8,096 nt of DNA from Mollicutes bacterium (GTDB lineage: Bacteria; Bacillota_I; Bacilli_A; Izemoplasmatales; Izemoplasmataceae): assembly GCA_003559585.1 (NCBI GenBank), contig PWKX01000108.1:1-8096 (forward strand), given 5' to 3'. Numbering within the stretch: the stretch's first letter is position 1; each line of letters begins with the position of its first letter. Positions 1 to 5,166 of this stretch are shown piece after piece. Under the pieces are notes generated by a model, which saw only the letters and a program-made list of their open reading frames with translations, was not told where the DNA came from and did no database searches. The position numbers were made by a program, and so were the translations under genes.

Positions 1-90
1 AGAGTAACACGAGCAAGGCATCGATGAATAAAAACGATGTGGTGTGTTTGAATCTTAGTCTTAAAATTAATATATTTAAGTAAATAAGAA

Positions 91-121
91 AAAGCAAAAA
101 GACCGCAGGTGCCTGCGGTCT
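91..121 (-). terminator. Rho-independent terminator of the ABC exporter operon
   Basis: GACCGCAGG (101-109) and CCTGCGGTC (112-120) are perfect inverted copies, and an outer A-T pair (100/121) makes ten pairs. The innermost pair must open to form a loop of about four bases. Read on the minus strand, the GC-rich stem is followed by TTTTTGCTTTTTC, the expected U tract. On the plus strand it is followed by TGGTTAAG, which is not a U tract, so the terminator serves the minus strand. It lies about 80 nt downstream of the last permease stop codon. Confidence 0.9.
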
Positions 122-203
122 GGTTAAGATTAAGATGGCTAGTGTTAAAAGACTTAAGGTTAACCAATCCCAATACTTAGGATTAAGGAAGATTGTTTTC
201 ATA

Positions 204-890
204 CTATTCTAATCTCCTTTTAGAACCAATACCTAAGAATATTATAGCAAACCCTAATACAATGGACAAGGCAATCATTGCTAAACCATAGTTGTTGTTA
301 TAAATGGACTCAATGCCGTAACTAAACCAATAGGTCGGTAAGATCACAGCGATGGTTCTGATGGTGTTAGGAAGCATGGAAAGCGGTAAGGTTAACCCAC
401 CGATGATGGCAATCACGTTTGCCGCAACACTAAATACAGCGACTGATGTGGCATAGGATTTAAATAACATGTGCCAAAATAAAGTAAATGTGATGCTTAA
501 GACTGAAAAGATCATATAGGTTAAAGCCAGTAAGCCAATGTGCATCTCAATGTTAGACCACAAAAAGGATGCCATGATAATGAAAATGATGTTTTGAATC
601 ACTAAGATCACAAGATAGGCTAATAGATGACCACTTAAATAGTCTTTATGTTCTACTGGGGTGGCGGCAATTCTAATGACCGTTTTTTGTATGCGGTCAT
701 CTAAGATTTGTTTGGTAAGTAAAAAGGCTGAAAAAAGAATGAATAAGCCATACATCGTAAAACTCATTGGCACACTATCGGCACTGGCTTGTGGAATAAA
801 GGCTAAACTAATTGGGATTAAGAACAACGCTACCACTAAAAACGTTTGTCTTAAGGTTCGTTTAAGTGCGTGTTCGAAGAAAATCATCAT
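204..890 (-). CDS. ABC-2 type transporter permease (second membrane subunit)
   Basis: This 228-residue polytopic membrane protein is the second of two membrane half-subunits following an ABC ATPase gene. About six hydrophobic segments are visible, near residues 17-33, 44-60, 89-111, 117-140, 147-173 and 203-221. A cytoplasmic loop after the second segment carries RIAATPV (residues 73-79), and the same ATPV motif sits at the same place in the upstream permease. The two are therefore probably paralogues forming a heterodimeric pore. The start codon overlaps the TGA stop of the upstream permease (ATGA), which implies translational coupling. GGTGA lies four bases before the first ATG and seven before a second in-frame ATG, so either Met could start the protein. 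The stop is TAG. The family is exporters of drugs, antibiotics or other amphiphiles; the actual substrate cannot be told from sequence. Confidence 0.85.
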   Translation of the reverse strand: MMIFFEHALKRTLRQTFLVVALFLIPISLAFIPQASADSVPMSFTMYGLFILFSAFLLTKQILDDRIQKTVIRIAATPVEHKDYLSGHLLAYLVILVIQNIIFIIMASFLWSNIEMHIGLLALTYMIFSVLSITFTLFWHMLFKSYATSVAVFSVAANVIAIIGGLTLPLSMLPNTIRTIAVILPTYWFSYGIESIYNNNYGLAMIALSIVLGFAIIFLGIGSKRRLE

Positions 891-1600
891 ACAATCACCC
901 GTTTACTGAAGTGTTTAACCAATAAAATGAAGATGGTGATGAAGGTTAAAATAGCCACAAGTCCAATCATCATATCATTTGTATGACTTTCAAACGCCCC
1001 TTGAATGCCGGTGTTCACCAATGCAAGCGGACTAGAATAGCGTTCTAAATATGGCACAATAGCATGATCAGGTAACTCGACATTAAGCCCAGCCATGATT
1101 GGCGCTATAATCGCATAGGCGATCACACCAATTTGTGCTTTTGATGCGCTTTTTAATGTGAAAACAAGTAAGGCACCAAATAATTGAGCAAAAAGCGCTG
1201 AGAGTAAAACCAATAAAAGAATAAAGGGTAAGTTCGGATACACAGCGTTAAAGACCACCATGGTAAAGCCAATTAATACCATACCTTGTAAAAACGTGAT
1301 GATGGTCGACAAACCAATTTGCGTTAAAACAATTGTCATGGGATTGACAGGTGTGGCTTTAATTCTATCTTTTCGGGGGGTTAAAAAATCATCTCTTAAC
1401 CCTTCAAAGGTGTAAGCCGCACCAAACATTTGAAACATCAGTAGAAAGACAATACCAATGTGTCTTGCCACAACATCCATTTGCTCCCCATCTGGGGTGT
1501 TGATATAGGTTAAGATGCCAACTAAAAACATCGGTAACCCAATTAAGATCGCGTGGCCAATATAGTCACGTAAAATTCTTAATGTGTAAAAACGGAGCAT
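887..1600 (-). CDS. ABC-2 type transporter permease (first membrane subunit)
   Basis: This 237-residue integral membrane protein has about six hydrophobic segments, near residues 13-31, 47-65, 92-118, 124-148, 155-172 and 209-228. The charged loop after segment two contains KATPV (residues 81-85), shared with the downstream permease. In ABC exporters such a loop is where coupling to the ATPase is expected. The ATG directly follows the TAA stop of the ATPase gene with no gap. GAGGTGA, inside the end of the ATPase gene, lies five bases upstream of it. The gene ends in TGA overlapping the next ATG, which also argues that UGA is a stop codon in this organism. Its role is to form the membrane channel with the second permease, powered by the neighbouring ATPase. 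The substrate is unknown; a multidrug or antibiotic-type exporter is the usual annotation for this layout. Confidence 0.86.
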   Translation of the reverse strand: MLRFYTLRILRDYIGHAILIGLPMFLVGILTYINTPDGEQMDVVARHIGIVFLLMFQMFGAAYTFEGLRDDFLTPRKDRIKATPVNPMTIVLTQIGLSTIITFLQGMVLIGFTMVVFNAVYPNLPFILLLVLLSALFAQLFGALLVFTLKSASKAQIGVIAYAIIAPIMAGLNVELPDHAIVPYLERYSSPLALVNTGIQGAFESHTNDMMIGLVAILTFITIFILLVKHFSKRVIV

Positions 1601-2545
1601 TTAGTTCACCTCGCCATCTCTTAAGGTTTTACCCGTTAACATTAAAAAGACATCTTCTAAGTTCGGTTGTTTGTTGGTAACATTGTTCACCACGAGTGGT
1701 GAGAGTAAACTTAAGAGTTCATTTAAAATGTTCACACCAGGCGGGGTGGTGATTTGGTAAGTACCTTGCTTTAACGTGGCTTCTTTTACATCCGCCATGT
1801 TTTTAATGTTGGTTAGGACGGTCTCATCCGGGTTTTTAACATCAATTAAGATATGATTATCGCCTTTTATTTTTGCAATCAATGTTTCTAATGTGCCCTC
1901 AGCGATGATGTGTCCTTGGTCAATGATGTAGATGGTATCCGCAATCGCTTCAACTTCTTCAATATAGTGGGATGTGTAAATGATGGCGGTATCTGTTTTA
2001 TGGGCCAAATCTTTCACAAAATCTAAAATATAATTGCGGCTTTGTGGGTCAATCCCGACAGTGGGCTCATCCATGATGATGAGTTCTGGTTCGTGTAAGA
2101 GTGCACAGCCGATATTTAAACGGCGTTTCATCCCGCCTGAATAACGTTTTGGCGCTTCGTTTAATCGCGATTCAAGACCAATGAGCGTGGCTACTTCTTT
2201 AATTCTTTGTTTTAAGTGATCACCACGTAAACCGTATAGTTTTCCAAAAAACAATAAGTTTTCATACGCTGTCATGTCTTCATAAATTGTCAGTTCTTGT
2301 GTGACAAGTCCAATCCGTTTTCTAATGGCTTTGTTGTTGCCGTTTTGGGTTTGTCCAAATATTTCAATGCTGCCTTCATCGATGTCTAATAGTCCAACGA
2401 TGCTTTTGATGGCCGTGGTTTTGCCCGCTCCGTTGGGACCTAATAAACCGACGACTTCACCTTTTTTCACTTCCATGTTTAAATAATCAAGCGCTAAACG
2501 CTCGTTTTGAAACCGTTTAATGACGTTGTTTAATTTTACAATCAT
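1601..2545 (-). CDS. ABC transporter ATP-binding protein (DrrA-like, multidrug-type exporter)
   Basis: With the chosen start the protein has 314 residues. The nucleotide-binding domain fills about residues 1-220: Walker A GPNGAGKT (36-43), Q-loop Gln83, signature YSGGMK (135-140), Walker B LIIMDEP (155-161) and H-loop His193. A C-terminal extension of about 90 residues ends in PNLEDVFLMLTGK, the type of tail found on DrrA/daunorubicin-resistance-like ATPases, which couples to ABC-2 permeases. An ATG six codons upstream (2561-2563) is in frame but has no ribosome binding site. The ATG at 2543-2545 has GAGGTGA five bases before it, and homologues of this family usually begin with a short stretch like MIVKLNNVIK, so 2545 is preferred. 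It is the first gene of the exporter operon, followed directly by two permeases. It acts on the inner face of the membrane and hydrolyses ATP to drive export. Substrate unknown. Confidence 0.93.
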   Translation of the reverse strand: MIVKLNNVIKRFQNERLALDYLNMEVKKGEVVGLLGPNGAGKTTAIKSIVGLLDIDEGSIEIFGQTQNGNNKAIRKRIGLVTQELTIYEDMTAYENLLFFGKLYGLRGDHLKQRIKEVATLIGLESRLNEAPKRYSGGMKRRLNIGCALLHEPELIIMDEPTVGIDPQSRNYILDFVKDLAHKTDTAIIYTSHYIEEVEAIADTIYIIDQGHIIAEGTLETLIAKIKGDNHILIDVKNPDETVLTNIKNMADVKEATLKQGTYQITTPPGVNILNELLSLLSPLVVNNVTNKQPNLEDVFLMLTGKTLRDGEVN

Positions 2546-2550
2546 TTTAA

Positions 2551-2557
2551 TCACCTC
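2551..2557 (-). promoter_or_regulatory. Strong Shine-Dalgarno site fixing the ATPase start
   Basis: The minus strand reads GAGGTGA here, a match to the 16S rRNA 3' end, with five bases to the ATG at 2543-2545. The site lies inside the longer reading frame that would start at 2563, so that longer start is probably an over-extension. Confidence 0.75.
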
Positions 2558-2579
2558 GGTCATATTGTATGCGATGTTG

Positions 2580-2608
2580 ATATTTTAGGGTAGTGACATT
2601 TGTCACAA
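2580..2608 (-). promoter_or_regulatory. Probable promoter and dyad operator of the ABC exporter operon
   Basis: A perfect dyad, GTGACA-TT-TGTCAC, occupies 2593-2606. On the minus strand it overlaps a -35-like TTGTGA (2603-2608) and is followed by a -10-like TAAAAT (2582-2587). The spacer is only 15 bases, so the promoter is not ideal as read. An alternative -10, TACAAT (2564-2569), has no decent -35. A dyad covering the promoter core fits a repressor or MerR-like activator site. No regulator gene lies beside the operon in this window. The dyad is seen directly; its function is inferred. Confidence 0.45.
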
Positions 2609-2609
2609 T

Positions 2610-2641
2610 AAAAAAATTGATGCAAAACGCACCAATTTTTT
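2610..2641 (-). terminator. Rho-independent terminator of the PfoR-like gene
   Basis: Thirteen positions (2629-2641 against 2611-2623) pair around a five-base loop (2624-2628). The single non-Watson-Crick position is A·C on the plus strand but becomes G·U in minus-strand RNA, so the stem is continuous only in the minus direction. It ends in a T run on the minus strand. It begins three bases after the TAA stop of the membrane protein gene, and it also separates that gene from the exporter promoter. Confidence 0.85.
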
Positions 2642-2644
2642 TAT

Positions 2645-3703
2645 TTAGATTTTTAAATCACCAGGTTTAATATAGCCTTTTTTGCGGAACAACAAATCTA
2701 ATGCGAACACCCCGGCAATGGGTAAAACAAAATGCAACACTAAAATCGATAAATAGACATTAAGGCCATGACCCATGGCTTCAATGGTTCCAATTTGACC
2801 GACAAAACTACTGGTTCCCATGCCTGCGCCAATGTGGGTGCTTTCCATTTTGAAAACCAAGGTTGAAATCGGTCCCAAAATCGCCGATACGATGATGGGT
2901 GGTAGCCAAATGATTGGTTTTTTGAGAATGTTTTTAAACTGAAGCATTGAAGTGCCGATGCCAACACTAATAACCGTGCCGATGTTGTTATCTTTACGGC
3001 TCATCACCGCAAAGCCTAACATTTGTGTCACCCCACCAACCACAGCAGCGCCCCCAGCAATGCCGATGAGGCCTGTTTCACCACCAAGTGAGATGCCAAT
3101 GGCAATCGCGGCTGAGGAGATTGGTGATGTGAGCGCCATGCCAATCAACACAGCAATCACAATGCCCATCACGAAGGGTGTGTAATTGGTAGCTGAATAA
3201 ATATAATCACCAATCAGTTCCATCACCGTTGATACTGGCACACCGATGATGCTTGCGGTGATTAGTGCGATGATGGCAGATAAGAGTGGGATTAATATGA
3301 TATCAAGGGGTGTTTTACGTCTTAAGATTTGATTGAGCCCTTCAATGGCAGCAATGGTCGTTAAATAAGCAACAACTGGATCGCTGTAAATTGAGGTTCC
3401 AATCCCACCAGCAATACCGCCGGCGATTAACGCTAAGCCTTTTTTATCTAAAGCAAACGCCACACCAATCCCAATGCCGATACCCATAAAGCTTTTTAAG
3501 GTGTTGCCGAGATTGATCAAAGTATCTGATAGAGATGCTTCAAATAGCCCTTCGATATTCAACCATCCAACATGACCAATCAACAAACCAATTTGTTCAA
3601 TGATCACACCGATGATTAAGGTAGAAAATAATCCGAGTGCCATACCATTAAGGGTTTTAACCAAGTAGTTCAAAATCTTTTTTCCCAAGGTTGTTTCTTC
3701 CAT
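2645..3703 (-). CDS. PfoR/PTS_EIIC_2-type polytopic membrane protein
   Basis: This 352-residue, very hydrophobic protein has about nine to ten membrane segments rich in Gly, Ile and Ala. It resembles the family called PTS_EIIC_2 or PfoR (COG3641). Landmarks are the N-terminal LNGMALGLFSTLIIG (residues 18-32), TSPISSAAIAIG (192-203), GIGTSMLQF (248-256), KPIIWLPP (262-269) and GAGMGTSSFVGQIG (292-305). The length is normal for the family and no truncation is seen. The family looks like the membrane-embedded sugar-binding subunit of a phosphotransferase system. Its member PfoR was named for an effect on perfringolysin expression in Clostridium perfringens, and the biochemical function remains uncertain. 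No EIIA or EIIB domain or gene is nearby, so phosphoryl-dependent transport is not supported here. The start has GAGG (3712-3715) eight bases upstream. The gene stands alone between its own promoter and terminator. Family assignment is fairly secure; function is not. Confidence 0.82.
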   Translation of the reverse strand: MEETTLGKKILNYLVKTLNGMALGLFSTLIIGVIIEQIGLLIGHVGWLNIEGLFEASLSDTLINLGNTLKSFMGIGIGIGVAFALDKKGLALIAGGIAGGIGTSIYSDPVVAYLTTIAAIEGLNQILRRKTPLDIILIPLLSAIIALITASIIGVPVSTVMELIGDYIYSATNYTPFVMGIVIAVLIGMALTSPISSAAIAIGISLGGETGLIGIAGGAAVVGGVTQMLGFAVMSRKDNNIGTVISVGIGTSMLQFKNILKKPIIWLPPIIVSAILGPISTLVFKMESTHIGAGMGTSSFVGQIGTIEAMGHGLNVYLSILVLHFVLPIAGVFALDLLFRKKGYIKPGDLKI

Positions 3704-3744
3704 AGTTTTAGCCTCATTTTCATTTATTTTGTAAATCCTTATTT

Positions 3745-3753
3745 ATTTTAACA
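3745..3753 (-). promoter_or_regulatory. Probable extended -10 promoter of the PfoR-like gene
   Basis: On the minus strand TGTTAAAAT reads as an extended -10 element (TGn followed by TAAAAT at 3745-3750). Transcription would start near 3738, giving a leader of about 35 bases. No good -35 hexamer is seen at 16-18 bases, which is tolerable for an extended -10 promoter. AT richness makes chance matches likely, so confidence is modest. Confidence 0.4.
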
Positions 3754-3763
3754 TATATTATGA

Positions 3764-3791
3764 GATAAGCGTGTAATCTTATCGTTTTTTT
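3764..3791. repeat. Inverted repeat followed by seven Ts, upstream of the PfoR-like promoter
   Basis: GATAAG (3764-3769) and CTTATC (3778-3783) are perfect inverted copies eight bases apart, followed on the plus strand by G and seven Ts (3785-3791). As plus-strand RNA it would look like a weak terminator, but there is no plus-strand gene to its left that it would end. On the minus strand it sits just upstream of the probable promoter, so it could instead be a regulator-binding dyad. Neither role is established. Confidence 0.35.
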
Positions 3792-3882
3792 CATGTCTTT
3801 ATCCAATATATGTTTTAACCGTGTGTGCTGAATAATAAAAAAATTAAAACCATACATTTTAAGGTTATTGTTTTTAACCGTG

Positions 3883-4041
3883 ATGATGGGAGGGTTCTAT
3901 ATTTATCGTGTGTTTAAAAAAATGCTTAAAGCTAGGCTTTTGTGTGATCGTAACACACCGGTTGATCTGTTTGAGTTACTAAAAGACAGCACTCGCAAGT
4001 TTGAAGGTGGTTCAATCCATAAAAAAACTCTACCGCAGTAG
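3883..4041 (+). CDS. Possible small membrane-anchored protein or gene remnant (weak)
   Basis: The plus-strand frame is open from 3832 to a TAG at 4039-4041. From the ATG at 3883 it encodes 52 residues beginning MMGGFYIYRVFKKMLKARLL. Upstream in-frame codons add LRLLFLTV, so a longer version would have one hydrophobic segment followed by a basic stretch and a polar tail (for example TPVDLFELLKDS). The start is unclear: the ATGs at 3883 and 3886 and the GTG at 3880 have no ribosome binding site, while a TTG at 3868 has AAGG only three bases upstream. A GGAGGG lies inside the frame at 3889-3894 with no normal start after it at a good distance. The last codons fall inside the terminator hairpin of the convergent operon. 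No family is recognised. It could be a real small protein, the decayed end of a larger gene, or chance. Confidence 0.25.
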   Translation: MMGGFYIYRVFKKMLKARLLCDRNTPVDLFELLKDSTRKFEGGSIHKKTLPQ

Positions 4042-4047
4042 AGTTTT
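4020..4047 (-). terminator. Rho-independent terminator of the riboflavin operon
   Basis: Positions 4024-4033 and 4038-4047 form a perfect ten-pair stem around the loop CGCA (plus strand). On the minus strand the stem is followed by Ts (seven in all from 4027 to 4021), a strong U tract. On the plus strand only TTTT follows, so it is mainly a minus-strand terminator that might weakly act both ways. It overlaps the TAA stop (4046-4048) of the HAD gene, leaving essentially no 3' untranslated region. Confidence 0.9.
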
Positions 4048-4699
4048 AAAAAATGGCTTTTAATTGTGTGATGTCATCGATTAACATATCAGCTTGAGCT
4101 AACTCATCAGCTGACCCATAACCATAAGTGCAACCAATGGTTTTAATGTTGTTATGTCTACCTGCTTGCATATCATGATGGCGATCACCAACGATGACCA
4201 TTGGTGGTTTTAGTTGGGGTTTGATGCGAGCTAGGACTTGGTCTTTATCTTGAATATCAGGAAACGTTTCACTACAAACCAACAAGTCAAAATAGTGATC
4301 CAAATTAAATTGTTGTTGGTGTGCCTCTAAATAATAGTGTTTGCAATTACTAATAAAAACGAGGTGATAGCCTTTATCTTTTAAATATTGTAGGGTGGAT
4401 AATGCGCCTTCATAAAGCACCGCTTTTTGTTGCTGAATGCTTTCTTTCATCGCCTTAGATAATACGTGTGATGCTTCTTGACGGGCTTTTTGTGGGATGT
4501 CTTTACCAAATTGATCCCACATGTCTTTCGGTGTTTGACCTAAAAACTGTGTGATTGTTTCATCTGAAAACTGCTTTTGCGGTGCGTTGTGTGTGGTCAT
4601 TAAATATTGGTAGGCAGTTTTAAATGCGTTGATGTAGATTTTACTGGCATCATGTAAGGTTCCGTCGTAATCAAATAAGATGGTTTGCCTGTCTTTCAT
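4046..4699 (-). CDS. HAD-superfamily phosphatase, last gene of the riboflavin operon
   Basis: This 217-residue haloacid dehalogenase-type hydrolase has every core motif. Motif I is FDYDGTLHD with nucleophile Asp10 and acid/base Asp12; motif II is FISN with Ser117; Lys152 fits motif III; motif IV is GDRHHD with Asp172 and Asp176. The roughly 80 residues between motifs I and II form a helical cap, as in the phosphoglycolate phosphatase-like subfamily I. It is cytosolic and should remove phosphate from a small organic phosphate. Its ATG directly abuts the TAA stop of ribH, with no gap and no clear ribosome binding site, so translation is probably coupled to ribH. Cotranscription with ribD, ribE, ribBA and ribH suggests it dephosphorylates 5-amino-6-(5-phospho-D-ribitylamino)uracil, the step between RibD and RibH. 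That substrate is inferred from context only; a general housekeeping phosphatase such as Gph is the alternative. Confidence 0.85.
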   Translation of the reverse strand: MKDRQTILFDYDGTLHDASKIYINAFKTAYQYLMTTHNAPQKQFSDETITQFLGQTPKDMWDQFGKDIPQKARQEASHVLSKAMKESIQQQKAVLYEGALSTLQYLKDKGYHLVFISNCKHYYLEAHQQQFNLDHYFDLLVCSETFPDIQDKDQVLARIKPQLKPPMVIVGDRHHDMQAGRHNNIKTIGCTYGYGSADELAQADMLIDDITQLKAIF

Positions 4700-5164
4700 T
4701 TAGGTTAGCTCACGGAGGAGATTAGCCATTTCAATGGCGCTCATCGCAGCGTCGAACCCTTTATTGCCTGCTTTGGTGCCACTTCTTTCTATGGCTTGTT
4801 CAATGCTGTCGGTGGTTAATACCCCAAAGATGACAGGGATTTCTGTGTCTAGACTAACACTGGCGATGCCTTTGGTGACTTCACTGGATACATAATCGAA
4901 GTGTGGGGTTGCGCCTCTGATGACAGCACCTAAAGCGATCACGGCATCATACTTACCTGATTTGGCAATCTTTTTAGCGATGAGTGGCATTTCAAAGGCA
5001 CCTGGAACCCAGGTGATGTTAATGTGATTTTCAGGTGTCCCGTGTCGTTTTAAAGCATCAAGGGCGCCACTTAATAATTTACTTGAGATGAACTCATTAA
5101 ACCGTCCAACAATGATGTTTACTTTTAAATCTTGTGCTTGTAAATGACCTTCAAATTGTTTCAT
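4700..5164 (-). CDS. ribH: 6,7-dimethyl-8-ribityllumazine synthase
   Basis: This is a complete 154-residue lumazine synthase, the usual length. The enzyme condenses 5-amino-6-ribitylaminouracil with 3,4-dihydroxy-2-butanone 4-phosphate to give 6,7-dimethyl-8-ribityllumazine, the substrate of RibE. It typically assembles into a 60-subunit icosahedral shell or smaller pentamers. Residues matching the known Bacillus subtilis active site fall at the same numbers: Phe22 in GRFNEF stacks on the pyrimidine ring, PGAFE is at 54-58, His88 in ATPHFDY is the proton-transfer residue, Arg127 in ERSGTKAG binds phosphate, and Lys135 is in AGNKG. AAGGAG lies eight bases before the ATG. Two bases separate it from the ribBA stop, and its own TAA abuts the HAD phosphatase ATG. 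Confidence 0.97.
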   Translation of the reverse strand: MKQFEGHLQAQDLKVNIIVGRFNEFISSKLLSGALDALKRHGTPENHINITWVPGAFEMPLIAKKIAKSGKYDAVIALGAVIRGATPHFDYVSSEVTKGIASVSLDTEIPVIFGVLTTDSIEQAIERSGTKAGNKGFDAAMSAIEMANLLRELT

Positions 5165-5166
5165 GA

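Larger units (their letters stand above)
3704..4045. other. Gene-poor interval between the PfoR-like gene and the riboflavin operon end
   Basis: This 342-base stretch is the only long gap in the window. From left to right it holds the leader and probable promoter of the PfoR-like gene, the 3764-3791 inverted repeat, and an 11-base direct repeat TTTTAACCGTG (3813-3823 and 3872-3882). A weak plus-strand ORF (3883-4041) and the riboflavin operon terminator follow. No tRNA, rRNA, riboswitch or CRISPR structure was recognised in it. Confidence 0.7.

Noticed and set aside
3..83. Plus-strand frame open from the left edge to a TAA at 81-83, as if the 3' end of a gene
   Set aside because: Only 26 codons are visible, there is no recognisable motif, and the minus strand is also open in one frame over the same stretch. 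The downstream hairpin has its T tract only in the minus direction. It could be a gene end, but it cannot be supported from this window.
2740..2967. 75-codon minus-strand frame overlapping the PfoR-like gene in another frame
   Set aside because: It is a shifted-frame shadow of the membrane protein gene, which carries all the family motifs.
2952..3185. 77-codon plus-strand frame rich in Met and Pro, inside the PfoR-like gene
   Set aside because: The composition is what is expected from the reverse complement of a Gly/Ile/Ala-rich membrane protein. No ribosome site or homology signal was seen.
3704..4045. Search for a tRNA, CRISPR repeats or an insertion sequence in the largest gap
   Set aside because: No cloverleaf, regularly spaced repeats, terminal inverted repeats or transposase fragments were found; only short dyads and one 11-base repeat are present.
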